Shown here: in pieces, positions 39,901 through 43,980 of the stretch
Position numbering within the stretch: the first letter of the stretch is position 1
How the letters are laid out: every line of letters begins with the position of its first letter
Assembly (NCBI RefSeq): GCF_015706575.1
Contig: NW_024037048.1
Span: forward strand, 9,875,512 to 9,939,511
From: Patiria miniata
Lineage: Eukaryota > Echinodermata > Asteroidea > Valvatida > Asterinidae
DNA length: 64,000 nucleotides
Direction: 5' to 3'
Program-made: the position numbers and the translations under genes
The notes under the pieces: generated by a model
The model's database searches: none
Seen by the model: only the letters and a program-made list of their open reading frames with translations
What the model was told of the DNA's origin: nothing

Positions 39901-42900
39901 TTATTTCTCAGATAAATATTTTTTTTGATTGATGACTGAATCTTAGCAAATCGCCACCATCAATTATTTGTGTCAGTTTTGGGGTGAAATTACATTTTGA
40001 TAAATTTGTTTTTATTTTTGTTGTTTGTGATTTACGAGCGTTGCTTTTTTCCCTAATTATCATTTATAGACCGTTATCATGTTGAGGCCATCTTGATTTT
40101 TCCCACTCAAATCAACGTAACCAAATCGAGGTTGGAGGACAAAATAGTCTGGTTTCTTTTTGCAAAAAAAAAAAACATCATTCAGTACTGTTATTGGATA
40201 CAGGGAACATGACTGAAATGGTGGCAGCATGATGAAGGTCTATAGAATTTCTTCTTGAATACAGTCGAACCTGATTACAAGAGCACTGTTAATACAACAT
40301 CCTGCTTATAACAAGGAAAATGTTAGGCCCCACGTCTTTGTTTTCCTTTGTTTTCCATTACTGTTAGTACAAGGTACCTGTTATAACAAGGTAATTTGTA
40401 AAGTCCCAAGGACCTTGTTATAAAGGTGTTCGACTGTAAGGCCAAAAAAATAAAATAAGTCGGTCTCTGGTCAGCTCGCGCGTCGATTTTAATCATGCGC
40501 GTTGATCTTTTTTTTTTTCAAAAATGTTCCGCGGTAGCTCAACAGCGCCCTCTATTTCCGCACCTCCTCATTTTTTTTACCAAAGAGCACCAAGGAATGG
40601 GAAATTGCACCAAGGCAAATGATCGAAAGCACCAAGGCAAATTATGGAGGACACCAATGTACATGAGGACACCAAAAAAGCAAAATAGTACCCACCTTGT
40701 CTGTACAATCCGAGCTTGAAGAAAAAACAAAACAAAAACAAAAAAAAAACAAGCCGCGTGGCCGCGTCAATTCCGGAACTTTGGTCTGACCAGAGACTGA
40801 ATATTTATTTTTTTTGGCCTAATCAAGTGTTTTTAAATTGGTAGTTTTCCAGCAATACAAACATTTTTGCTCTTGAATGGGATATAAATAAAGGGCCATA
40901 TTTAACAATGGAATTAATTACTTCACAAAAATGTGATTAATTTGGATTTCTCAAAGAATTAATACCGGTATCTAATACATGTGATCAATGGGTTGCTAGT
41001 TCAAACTATTTGTGGACTTTGCAGAACCGATGAGACGCTCCAGCCGTCGCATGAGCGGGGATCACCCGTCGCTACCTAAGGGCGGAGCAGCCAAGTGGGC
41101 CAAGAATCCAAAGATGGCTCATCTCAATACGGCATTCCTACAAACCCCGGACGCTGGGGTAGCAGGGTAGGTAGCCGCTAAGAAGGCCTTGAACAGTCTC
41201 CATGGAAATACAAGTGTCGCAAAGCAGCAACGACCCACCGTGAGGGCGCTCAATGCAAATGGTCTACAGTATGTCCCCTCAAAAGTGTCTCTCTGACTAT
41301 TTTGAAATAACTACAAAACCATGAAGTCAATTTTGAAAGTTGTTGATCGCGCAGATACTCCTAATCCTTGGCCTCAACCCTGATGAGTTTCATTTAATTT
41401 CAGTCACGCATCACTACACAATTGATCACAGCAACATTTTTGGACACTGACTAAGTTCCTTGCCATAATCCATTTCAGTGCCGTGTTATGTAAGCTGTGT
41501 AAAATCCTGCTAGTTGTGAAAAAGGATCACAATTGTGGATTGGAAACATTTGCCTGGCTATCAGTCATCATGGCAAGACCTCAGTTTAATGCTCAAGGGC
41601 AAAAGATTCAACATCAGCATTTTTGTCCACAACATTGTAAAGTGGTAAGACGTCTAGTTGCACTAGTAATCGCAAGTCGCAAGTTTCATGAAATGCTTCG
41701 TGAAATCGGGTGCAGTACACATGAAATAATGTCAGTGTGGAGCAAAATTCATATCTACTTCTTCGTTTGCTTCTTTTTCCTTTTTTTCCCCCAAGGTTCA
41801 AGAGACAGTCCCTGAAGAGACCCCCAGCCCAGCCCAAGCCCAAACCCCTCCCTAAGCCCAAGTTGCCCAAGTGCCGAACCCTGTATGCCTACGACGCCCA
41901 AGATACTGAAGAGCTGTCGTTTTCCCCCGGCGAAACGATCGAGATCATGAACGAAGGTGAGAAAACAGAAATTACCGTTTCAAGATTTTGTTTATGATTC
42001 ATGTTTTGTGAAAACAGAAATTTGCTTAAAGGGCCATTAACTTAATTTTTTTAAAGCAATCCTTAAAAGTGCATGTTAATGCTCATTTCCATATTCATGA
42101 GCAAAACTGTGATGTCATTTCAGGCAGGAAACCTCAATGTTGCAGATATTTCAGAACAGAAAGTTAAAGGGGCACTGCGTCCTGAAGTCCCAGAAAATTT
42201 CATGTTTTGAATCGTTTACTTAGCCTATTTCAAACATCTGGTTGAAAGGAAACCAACCTAATGTCTTACTGTTCCCGAGAAAAGACGAAAAAAAACCCGT
42301 TGTTTACATCGGCCATGACGGAGTACGAATACGTTTTTCGTGTCGTTCTCATGCAGTGTACGATATACACATTGTGTGTCTCGGGAACAGCGGTGACCAA
42401 TCACCAATGCAAAAAAATATGGTTTCTTCAACATCCGCCAAAGGCAAACACTTTACGAATGAAATCACAACTAGCATCCAAACAGCTTGAATTTATGGGG
42501 TCGGAAAAGTGGACCCCGAAATTTGTTTCGCATGCATAATACAGGAATAACACAAAAACGCCCAGTTTTTAAAGGATAGTTGTGTGGATGTTTATACCCT
42601 ACTTTTAAAGGTTCTTTCCGATTAACATCATCTCGTTCAAAGCGCGTTTTGTAGCCCAATTGGGCTGTTCCAGGACCCAGTGTCCCTTTAAAAGAATTAT
42701 GGATATTTCACTGTCGTAAATCTTCTTGTCTTTGGTGATTCGTTGTTGTGTCGGTACATGGCAGTATTAACCAATGAGCAAACTTTTCTCACAAATGTTT
42801 TCACTGAGCACATTTTTGGGTTCACATTCACAACAGAAAAACCTTAAACTTACAGTGTCTTCCAGAAACACAGTAACAGCAACCTCAGTTTGCCGGAAAA

Positions 42901-43334
42901 GCATGAACAATTTTTTAAGTGTTTAAAAAAGTGCATTTTGGAATATAATTCATCAAAAAGGTATGTCAAATAGTTGTCATACATTTAAGTGTAGAAAAGT
43001 TGCACAAAATATGTTCCTTAGAAAAAAATCACTTCATGGGCACCTTAGGTGCAAAATATATTTGCTTTAATAGCCTAAATTGATGACCAGTTGTGACTTT
43101 TCTCTTTTTCTAGTTCCTTCTAGATGTTTTTCAAATGTAAATCCCAGAGGGTATAGGTTGCTCGCAAATGGCTTATTGCCGTATTTTATGTGTTCTTTTT
43201 TTTTCTTGTACAACGGTACAAACTCTAGTTTTTCTTGTTTTTCTTCTCTTTTTCTAGATTCTTCAGGATGGTGGCGAGGCAGGCTGGGACGTAGGGAAGG
43301 CCTCTTTCCTTCCAACTACATTGAGAAGATTTAA
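879..43334 (+). CDS. MYO1E: Long-tailed class I myosin (myosin Ie/If type), spliced, 5'-partial
   Basis: Actin-based motor linking membrane to cortical actin; vertebrate relatives act in endocytosis, phagocytosis and the podocyte cortex. The 24 exons listed below join in one frame (3186 nt, 1061 residues plus TAA). Seen in order (residues of the window product): motor 1-640 with P-loop GESGAGKT (about 63-70), switch I NNNSSRFGK (115-123) and switch II DIYGFE (about 339-344); one IQ motif ([14 protein letters not shown], about 651-664); TH1 lipid-binding tail about 675-860; Pro/Arg-rich TH2 about 880-1005; SH3 about 1008-1061 (ALYDY-like TLYAYDAQ, then GWW and PSNY). Compared from memory with human MYO1E (about 1108 residues), only about 45-50 N-terminal residues are missing, and no candidate for that exon is visible in 1-878. 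MYO1E and MYO1F are vertebrate duplicates, so a pre-duplication orthologue is the safest reading. Exact exon edges are my splice calls. Confidence 0.96.
1016..1555. mobile_element. Mutator-like MITE with 11-bp target duplication
   Basis: Terminal inverted repeats of about 47 bases (left from 1016, right ending 1555; both begin TCGCTCGTACCCCCCGCCCT) are almost identical. The flanks 1005-1015 and 1556-1566 are an exact 11-base direct repeat, ACGTTTGGGCT. The TSD length fits Mutator-like elements. No coding capacity. It sits 47 bases past a myosin exon. Confidence 0.8.
2085..2519. mobile_element. hAT-like element filled with CTCGA satellite
   Basis: Ends are inverted: CAGAGTTGTAATGACTT at left, AAGTC..GTTGCAACTCTG at right. 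Flanking octamers GGATGCAC (2077-2084) and GGATTCAC (2520-2527) are an 8-base TSD with one mismatch. The interior is mainly ACTCG/GACTCGA units with TTTTTGACCTAATG spacers. Confidence 0.7.
2528..2727. repeat. Segmental copy of the CTCGA array and its flank
   Basis: The right part of the array, its AACTCTGGGATTCACAAC terminus and the flank CACTCAGCAGCT recur here, so array plus flank was duplicated in tandem after insertion. Confidence 0.65.
3274..3368 (+). CDS. MYO1E: Myosin exon 2 (motor, [10 protein letters not shown])
   Basis: Reads [20 protein letters not shown] and then ENQCVIIS. Acceptor TAG, donor GTGAGG. It ends with two bases of a Ser codon that is completed by the first base of the next exon. 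Confidence 0.95.
3767..4818. mobile_element. Large fold-back element (about 1.05 kb)
   Basis: Long imperfect inverted arms: GTAGTAAAACTAGCCT at 3769 against AGGCTAGTTTTACTAC at 4801. The best-matched inner arms are 3930-4065 and 4440-4575 (for example AACTGATGAAAAGAGTCTAC). A second, small hairpin of CTGGTTCC/GGAACCAG lies in the loop (4289-4349). No transposase seen. Confidence 0.65.
4955..5095. repeat. Dispersed intronic repeat, inverted mate at 21110-21290
   Basis: Reverse complement of 21110-21290 matches: ACTACCCxTTCxxGAAATGTT, then a TGCATG-rich stretch and GGTTGCTATGC. Each mate lies just upstream of a myosin exon. Confidence 0.5.
5253..5430 (+). CDS. MYO1E: Myosin exon 3 (P-loop and switch I start)
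   Basis: Carries the nucleotide-binding P-loop GESGAGKT and ends in the switch I stretch NNNSSRF. Between them [20 protein letters not shown] is nearly identical to human myosin Ie as remembered. Donor GTAAGT, phase 0. Confidence 0.97.
5668..5729. other. Perfect hairpin with 20-base arms
   Basis: TGACGTAATAAACAGGACTC is followed about 20 bases later by its exact reverse complement. It is probably the core of a small fold-back MITE; TGACGTAA at each arm end is CRE-like. Confidence 0.6.
6130..6560. repeat. Tandem repeat built on ATCCTGAATCCATCAAAATCC
   Basis: About eight diverged units in which the phrase CTGAATCCATCAAAATCC alternates with spacers CCCAACT..TCAATATGGAGGT and TGCAG..CGCTAGGCTTACTG. 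Paired spacers give a higher-order period of about 110 bases. Confidence 0.6.
6752..6914 (+). CDS. MYO1E: Myosin exon 4 (motor, [19 protein letters not shown])
   Basis: Starts [20 protein letters not shown] and continues through [16 protein letters not shown]. The donor is the weak GTCCTT at 6915. It is supported because joining to the next exon (split codon G|AG, Glu) gives [17 protein letters not shown], the same length as the human segment. Confidence 0.9.
6951..7455. mobile_element. MITE with AACCCTCCGRCGCAGAA termini
   Basis: 17-base inverted termini at 6951-6967 and 7439-7455 with one mismatch. The interior holds a direct repeat of about 68 bases (GCAATTTCTGCCCAYCCGGG at 7150 and 7209). 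It begins 37 bases after the weak donor of myosin exon 4. Confidence 0.6.
7871..8224. mobile_element. MITE family B (GGCCA-rich A tract termini), copy 1
   Basis: Left end AGGCC, A tract, GTCTCCGGTTTCTGGTAT; right end CATACCAGAAACTGGAGACT, T tract, GGCCT. The same interior (AGTGCAAATATATGGGAGTC) recurs near 17780. Confidence 0.65.
8584..9269. mobile_element. hAT-like element with CCCGA/TCGGG repeats, exact 8-bp TSD
   Basis: Termini TAATGATGTGCA and TGCACATCATTA (TARNG type). Flanks 8576-8583 and 9270-9277 are both GTTTGCAG. Subterminal runs of CAACCCGACCCG-type units face TCGGGTCGGGT-type runs at the other end. Related tracts at 8330-8450 and 9440-9540 show it landed inside an older relative. 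Confidence 0.75.
9615..9718 (+). CDS. MYO1E: Myosin exon 5 (motor, [10 protein letters not shown])
   Basis: Reads [20 protein letters not shown] and ends EFNDTM before donor GTAAGA. The acceptor is TTCAG at 9610-9614; the alternative AG two bases later would break the frame. Confidence 0.94.
9879..10296 (+). mobile_element. tRNA-derived SINE, full length
   Basis: Box A-like TGGTCCAGTGGTTATGG and box B-like GGGTTTGAATCC at the head, a body with CTTCGTCCTTCGGATGGGAC and TTAAAGAACCCAGTAA, and a tail ATAAGACTTCGGTATTATT. Relatives in this window: 26748 (minus) and 61078. Confidence 0.8.
10297..10523 (+). mobile_element. Second-type SINE, 5'-truncated, joined to the previous one
   Basis: Begins at a box B-like GGTTCGAACGC, followed by CTTGGGCAAGACACTTTACT, CTGATGAACAGGGGTAAT, GCACTTTGAGATC and a TTATTATTATT tail. 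Same subfamily as 14121 and 32505. Confidence 0.7.
10643..10775 (+). CDS. MYO1E: Myosin exon 6 (motor, AAILHLGNI)
   Basis: Reads [20 protein letters not shown], then [20 protein letters not shown], a hallmark segment of class I motors. Donor GTGAGT after one base of the next codon. Confidence 0.95.
11650..12470 (-). mobile_element. CR1/L2-like LINE remnant (reverse transcriptase C-terminus)
   Basis: Minus-strand translation reads [26 protein letters not shown], then [37 protein letters not shown] and [10 protein letters not shown], diagnostic of CR1/Jockey-type RT C-termini. One in-frame TGA (12260s) separates the two parts. A GGAA repeat near 11665 may be its 3' tail. 5'-truncated, dead. 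Confidence 0.8.
12765..13307. mobile_element. TTAA-flanked MITE family C, copy 1
   Basis: Left TTAAAGATATAGTCCATCAT, right AAATGATGGACTATAGCTTT ending TTAA. The second copy at 24445 shares the interior, including GTGCATTTTGTTCGTTTGAA and a CpG-rich centre. Confidence 0.75.
13320..14110. other. Unassigned intronic stretch
   Basis: No gene or repeat of a family I recognise. Contains the palindrome-rich phrase GTCGACGCAAAGTCGACCTG near 13897 and a short G-rich patch at 14075. Confidence 0.4.
14121..14421 (+). mobile_element. SINE of the second type, near full length
   Basis: Head GTGCTGTGGTCCAATGGTTA, decayed box B (TTAGAATCC), body CTTGGGCAAGACACTTTACT, AGAGACCAGAACGCGCTGAT, GGCCTGATGAATAGGGG, AAGCGCTTTGAGACC, and an AT-rich TTATT tail. 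Confidence 0.75.
14558..14873. mobile_element. MITE with GGCCAAGTTCG termini
   Basis: Left GGCCAAGTTCGGGCAAGGAC, right GTCCTTGCGCGAACTTGGCC, followed inward by AGTCGACTAG motifs on both sides. It is directly followed by the decamer satellite. Confidence 0.6.
14878..15160. repeat. Decamer-type satellite left of myosin exon 7, in two orientations
   Basis: Units close to AATCACAAGTC run forward to about 15000 and then as the reverse complement (TTGTGATTGCC) from 15025 to about 15140. They end about 30 bases before the exon 7 acceptor. Confidence 0.7.
15189..15385 (+). CDS. MYO1E: Myosin exon 7 (motor, TEDS region, [17 protein letters not shown])
   Basis: Reads [46 protein letters not shown] and RVFDFLVE; the stretch just before VTLN contains the TEDS-rule site. 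Donor GTAGGA. The exon is embedded in a decamer satellite, and its 3' part is copied downstream (see repeats). Confidence 0.96.
15402..16432 (+). repeat. Decamer satellite AGTCCTCACA with embedded exon copies
   Basis: Roughly 80-90 units of AGTCCTCACA with variants. It starts 16 bases after exon 7's donor and is interrupted at about 15600-15745 and 15935-15975 by copies of the 3' part of exon 7, giving a higher-order period near 340 bases. Confidence 0.85.
15605..15752 (+). pseudogene. Partial copy of myosin exon 7 inside the satellite
   Basis: Matches 15258-15405 at an offset of 347 bases with only a handful of changes. Two of them alter the protein (LNPEQ for LNTEQ, QATYT for QAAYT). The donor GT has become AT and the first third of the exon with its acceptor is absent, so splicing in is unlikely. 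The few changes imply a recent event. Confidence 0.85.
16706..16873 (+). CDS. MYO1E: Myosin exon 8 (switch II)
   Basis: Contains [20 protein letters not shown] and [17 protein letters not shown]: switch II and the relay region of the motor. Acceptor TTCAG, donor GTCAGT; exactly 56 codons. Confidence 0.97.
16905..17372 (+). mobile_element. TTAA MITE family D, 3'-truncated copy
   Basis: Begins GGGAATGTACAACATC and carries the family interior ATAGCAAATATTGTTACACT, TAGTCTGG..GGAACCAGTCTA and GGTCGGCTGACCAGC. The far TTAA end is missing. Confidence 0.65.
17628..18297. mobile_element. MITE family B, copy 2, with a second element nested inside
   Basis: Outer ends GGCC, A tract, GTCTCCGGTTTCTGGTAT and CATACCAGAAACCAGAGACT, T tract, GGCC. 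From about 17909 a related element starts (GGCC, A tract, ACTCGGTCTCTGGTCAGC); its mate is the copy at 40440. Confidence 0.6.
18411..18497 (+). CDS. MYO1E: Myosin exon 9 (motor, 29 codons)
   Basis: Reads [20 protein letters not shown] and VCDLIEEKK. Acceptor TTTCAG, donor GTCAGT, phase 0 on both sides. Confidence 0.95.
18612..19015. repeat. Dispersed repeat with TATA box, mate at 35645 (possible solo LTR fossil)
   Basis: About 400 bases shared with 35645-36010: GCCAGCTTCTGATATACAGC, CCTCCACAGACTTC and GTGTATAAAAACAGCCAG. An AATAAA follows at about 19035. TATA then AATAAA is LTR-like, but termini were not proved; an old fragment if so. Confidence 0.4.
19650..19817 (+). CDS. MYO1E: Myosin exon 10 (motor, [10 protein letters not shown])
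   Basis: Starts [20 protein letters not shown] and ends FIIHHYAGK; 56 codons with donor GTACGC. A palindromic mariner-type MITE begins about 100 bases downstream. Confidence 0.95.
19916..20423. mobile_element. Palindromic mariner/Tc1-type MITE, copy 1
   Basis: Ends CAGGGTGAGTAAAAAAA and TTTTTTTGACTCACCCTG, flanked by TA on both sides. The two halves are reverse complements for almost 250 bases each (AGTTCTGCATGTAGC against GCTACATGCAGAACT). Confidence 0.8.
21288..21373 (+). CDS. MYO1E: Myosin exon 11 (motor, [11 protein letters not shown])
   Basis: Reads [20 protein letters not shown] and IELMQSSE; the final AG joins C of the next exon to give Ser. Acceptor GCTAG, donor GTGAGT. Confidence 0.94.
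21474..21555 (+). CDS. MYO1E: Myosin exon 12 (loop 2 region)
   Basis: Reads [20 protein letters not shown] and TASTKIR. This is the basic, variable actin-binding loop, so it is the least conserved motor exon. Acceptor TTCCAG, donor GTGAGT. Confidence 0.9.
23370..23476 (+). CDS. MYO1E: Myosin exon 13 (motor, [13 protein letters not shown])
   Basis: Contains [20 protein letters not shown] and RDWEEKR, the near-invariant segment after loop 2. Acceptor CGCAG, donor GTGAGT; ends with two bases of an Arg codon. Confidence 0.96.
23557..24120 (+). mobile_element. tRNA-derived SINE with internal triplication
   Basis: Head GTGCGGTCTAGTGGTTAGGG with box B GGGTTCGAATCC, then three tandem copies (from about 23627, 23770 and 23914, period about 144) of a body unit with TGTGTCCTTGGGCAAGCCAC and GACTAGCATCCCATCCAGGG. 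The last copy runs into the unique 3' end. Confidence 0.8.
24320..24418 (+). CDS. MYO1E: Myosin exon 14 (converter start)
   Basis: Reads [32 protein letters not shown]. The donor GTTCGT is non-consensus but is the only one that keeps frame with [11 protein letters not shown] in the next exon. Confidence 0.92.
24445..24997. mobile_element. TTAA MITE family C, copy 2
   Basis: Left TTAAAGCTACAGTCCATCAT; right AAATGATGGACTATAGCTTT followed by GA where TTAA would be. Closely similar to the copy at 12765 throughout. Confidence 0.72.
25215..25930 (-). mobile_element. LINE remnant (RT C-terminal domain and 3' end)
   Basis: Minus-strand reading gives [52 protein letters not shown] and [14 protein letters not shown], the C-terminal signature of a LINE common in marine invertebrates. 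An ATC-rich tail lies at about 25220. Upstream parts are out of frame or absent. Confidence 0.75.
25983..26329. mobile_element. MITE with about 60-base inverted termini
   Basis: Left AATTTGGGCAATTCAGAATA and CCACCAAGAGTTTGCCATGG mirror the right AATTGCCCGAATT and CCATGGCCAACTCTTGGTGG. The interior is AT-rich and non-coding. Confidence 0.65.
26481..26625 (+). CDS. MYO1E: Myosin exon 15 (converter, LGRTKVFIK)
   Basis: Reads [20 protein letters not shown] and [16 protein letters not shown], the end of the converter. Acceptor GACAG, donor GTAAGT. A decayed partial copy of this exon lies 184 bases downstream. Confidence 0.95.
26661..26745 (+). pseudogene. Decayed partial copy of myosin exon 15
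   Basis: Matches 26477-26561 (GAGACATGG, GTATCAAGCATCTCATGA, offset 184). It has an in-frame TAA and no usable splice sites, and breaks off exactly where a SINE begins. Confidence 0.75.
26748..27151 (-). mobile_element. tRNA-derived SINE, minus orientation
   Basis: On the minus strand: GTGCTGTGGTCCAATGGTTA head near 27148, box B GGGTTCAAATCC, CTTCGTCCTTCGGATTGGAC, and end TATAAGACTCCGATATCATT. Same family as 9879. Confidence 0.78.
27240..27354 (+). CDS. MYO1E: Myosin exon 16 (lever arm, single IQ motif)
   Basis: Reads [20 protein letters not shown] then [18 protein letters not shown]. One light-chain-binding IQ-type motif (IQ replaced by LQ), as expected for a long-tailed class I myosin. 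Donor GTACAA. Confidence 0.95.
27361..27882 (+). mobile_element. TTAA MITE family D, copy in the exon 16-17 intron
   Basis: Starts TTAAAGGGAATATACAACAT seven bases past the exon 16 donor. The interior is as in the copies at 45330 and 46406; the right end is degraded (TTTCAAATGTTGAATATT). Confidence 0.68.
28060..28922. mobile_element. Outer GAGTAC-type hAT-like element, interrupted by an inner copy
   Basis: Right end CTCGACTACAACTCTG (28907-28922) is a hAT-like terminus. The left half (GTCCGGACAAACACATT-like core, 28090-28200) is the reverse complement of the inner element's core at 28550-28650. The outer copy therefore lies in opposite orientation and was entered by the inner one; its far left end is not found. 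Confidence 0.6.
28265..28885. mobile_element. Inner hAT-like element filled with GAGTAC satellite, exact TSD
   Basis: Begins CAGTGTTGTAGTCGAGTAC and ends GTACTACAACACTG. The flanking octamers 28257-28264 and 28886-28893 are both CTTGGTAC. Subterminal GAGTAC/GTACTC runs surround a unique core of about 180 bases. Confidence 0.78.
29024..29193 (+). CDS. MYO1E: Myosin exon 17 (TH1 start)
   Basis: Reads [31 protein letters not shown] and VNKYDRRFK. This basic TH1 segment binds acidic phospholipids in the family. Donor GTAAAT, only eight bases before a 23-bp minisatellite. Confidence 0.95.
29202..30170 (+). repeat. 23-bp minisatellite, about 42 copies
   Basis: Units of TTTGGTTTATGGCTTCTC plus TAGAG, remarkably uniform. 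Variants (GTGTATGG, CTGTAGAG, TTTGCTTTA) recur in the same order, suggesting block duplication. It begins eight bases after the exon 17 donor. Confidence 0.95.
30327..30829. mobile_element. Palindromic mariner/Tc1-type MITE, copy 2
   Basis: CAGGGTGAGTAAACAAATT at left, TTTTTTTTACTCACCCTG at right, TA on both flanks. Same family and same palindromic build as 19916. Confidence 0.8.
30957..31102 (+). CDS. MYO1E: Myosin exon 18 (TH1)
   Basis: Reads [40 protein letters not shown] and SVSLS (last codon split). Acceptor CGCAG, donor GTAAGA. Confidence 0.95.
31405..31520. mobile_element. Fragment of the palindromic mariner-type MITE
   Basis: Contains ATATCCTAGATTTTGAAAGT, GCTACATGCAGAACTTCACT and GGTCCCGACATTTGTG: the right half of the family at 19916 and 30327, with degraded terminus. 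Confidence 0.65.
31608..31757 (+). CDS. MYO1E: Myosin exon 19 (TH1)
   Basis: Reads [40 protein letters not shown] and LDFRDT. Acceptor TTCCAG, donor GTGAGT. Confidence 0.95.
31862..32220 (+). mobile_element. tRNA-derived SINE, third type
   Basis: Head GAGTGCAGTGGCCTCGTGGT and TTAAGGGCATTGG, box B-like GGGATCGAGTC, body CTTGGGCAAGGCACTTTGTC, then GTAGCGCCTTGAGCACC and tail ACCCATTATTATTATT. Confidence 0.75.
32290..32438 (+). CDS. MYO1E: Myosin exon 20 (TH1 end)
   Basis: Reads [20 protein letters not shown] and [14 protein letters not shown], matching the SIGPGLPKNS signature of vertebrate myosin Ie. Acceptor TTCTAG, donor GTAAGT. Confidence 0.95.
32505..33702 (+). mobile_element. SINE with about nine internal tandem units
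   Basis: The head (CACCATGGTCCATGGTTATAG) and tail (GGCCTGATGAACAGGGGTAA, GCGAAGTGCC) are those of the second SINE type. Between them a unit of about 60-110 bases with TTCTTGGGCAAGACACTTTA, CGACAATCGCCTCTC and ACTCATGTGCGATGG is repeated. Confidence 0.85.
33833..34006 (+). CDS. MYO1E: Myosin exon 21 (TH2, proline/arginine rich)
   Basis: Reads [40 protein letters not shown] and [12 protein letters not shown]: a basic, Pro-rich TH2 tail expected to bind actin or SH3 partners. Donor GTAAGT. SINE-derived repeat units lie on both sides. Confidence 0.9.
34122..34276 (+). repeat. Two further SINE-unit copies after exon 21
   Basis: CTTGGGCAGGACACTTTACG and ACTCATGTGCGATGG recur here, about 115 bases past exon 21 and without SINE ends. 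Exon 21 is thus flanked by homologous units. Confidence 0.75.
34490..35085 (+). repeat. 148-bp satellite, four copies
   Basis: GCATGCAACTTTTCCTCSGA starts at 34509, 34661, 34809 and 34957. Each unit carries GCCATTACAAATTGAAAAAC and CTTATGTGGTTTGGAATTTC. Units 2-4 are nearly identical. Confidence 0.85.
35645..36010. repeat. Mate of the TATA-bearing dispersed repeat at 18612
   Basis: Shares GCCAGCTTCTGATATACAGC and TGTATAAAAACAGCCAG with the first copy. Sequence to about 37020 beyond it may belong to the same old element, but I could not identify any part. Confidence 0.4.
37020..39090. other. Intronic stretch without recognised feature
   Basis: No gene seen. Between 38750 and 38960 the hexamer CAGTCA recurs about ten times at irregular spacing; the rest looks unique and AT-rich. 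Confidence 0.4.
39103..39412 (+). repeat. 60-bp tandem repeat, five copies
   Basis: Unit with GGCACATGATTGTCACATGA, TCGTCACATGATTTGC and ATGTAATCGTTCCGAT, from 39105 with period 60 (one unit slightly longer). Each unit has three CACATGAT-like words. Confidence 0.85.
40262..40436. mobile_element. Pogo/Tigger-like MITE
   Basis: CAGTCGAACCTGATTACAAG at left, CTTGTTATAAAGGTGTTCGA and CTG at right, flanked by TA. The terminus matches the pogo-type CAGTCRAACCT pattern. Length about 175. Confidence 0.75.
40438..40824. mobile_element. MITE of the family B relative, complete copy
   Basis: Left GGCC, A tract, AGTCGGTCTCTGGTCAGC; right GACCAGAGACTGAATA, T tract, GGCC. The interior AACAGCGCCCTCTATT and CACCAAGGCAAATTATGGAG is shared with 17950-18150. 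It abuts the pogo-like MITE directly. Confidence 0.65.
41025..41166 (+). CDS. MYO1E: Myosin exon 22 (TH2)
   Basis: Reads [20 protein letters not shown] and [17 protein letters not shown]. Little sequence identity to human, but frame, acceptor TGCAG, donor GTAGGT and position fit, and the FL-PD-GAAG pattern of the human tail is echoed. The preceding intron, about 7 kb, is the longest in the window. Confidence 0.85.
41796..41956 (+). CDS. MYO1E: Myosin exon 23 (Pro-rich hinge and SH3 start)
   Basis: Reads [20 protein letters not shown], then [20 protein letters not shown] and ETIEIMNE, the first half of an SH3 domain. The acceptor is CCCAAG, an unusual AAG; phase requires it. Donor GTGAGA. Confidence 0.94.
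42164..42691 (+). mobile_element. TTAA MITE family A, copy 2
   Basis: TTAAAGGGGCACTGCGTCCT to CCAGTGTCCCTTTAA, 528 bases. This is the shortest, uninterrupted copy of the family, so the best guide to its original form. Confidence 0.75.
43258..43334 (+). CDS. MYO1E: Myosin exon 24 (SH3 end and stop)
   Basis: Reads [20 protein letters not shown] and YIEKI, then TAA. This completes the SH3 domain and matches the human C-terminus GLFPNNYVTKI. Acceptor TTCTAG. Confidence 0.96.
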
Positions 43335-43513
43335 CCGATATCTCCCATTTGTAAATGTTATCATTAGCGCTAAGTTACAGAGATCTTTGTTACTGTGGAA
43401 GCCATCTTGGTCTAGTACCCCGTAGGCATGGCATTGCCGTATATAAGGGTTTAGATGATGGCACCAGTCCATAGTTGAGCTTAGTCTCAGTGTGGTCCAA
43501 AATTTCTGTGGTG

Positions 43514-43519
43514 AATAAA
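43514..43519 (+). promoter_or_regulatory. Candidate poly(A) signal of the myosin gene
   Basis: AATAAA 180 bases after the myosin stop codon. It is the nearest canonical signal. Others downstream (near 46234 and in the AACAATAAAAG context near 48943) could serve longer 3' UTRs; the sequence cannot decide. Confidence 0.5.
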
Positions 43520-43980
43520 GCTTGCTACATTTTGATCAAGGTTAAAGTGAACAAAGTTGCTTAACGGTAAAATATTCTTAGCAAATTTAACACATGTTAC
43601 AAATGAGTTTGTGCACTTACATGCACAAAGGTATACGACTTGTCTTTCAAAAATTTATTAAATTTCAAATCAAATAATCAAATCTTGAATTTAAGTGATC
43701 AGGGGTTGATCATAATTAGGGGTGTGCATCGGAACCGGGTTTTCTAGTTCCCGACCACAGATGTCAGGAACAGGTTCCAGATTATGGGATCTGGTACCCA
43801 TAACCAACTGGTATAGCTTCTCAGACTGCAACAAAAAGAAATGTTGTGAATGTCATTTGTGGGGACTTTTCAAAATGAAAATCGAGCTACATGGAAAAAC
43901 AAAACAGACTTCACGTTTATGCGCATTTTAACGCGCAACAGATGCTCGCAAAAGTTGCAGTTTTCACTTAAAAGCTATAA

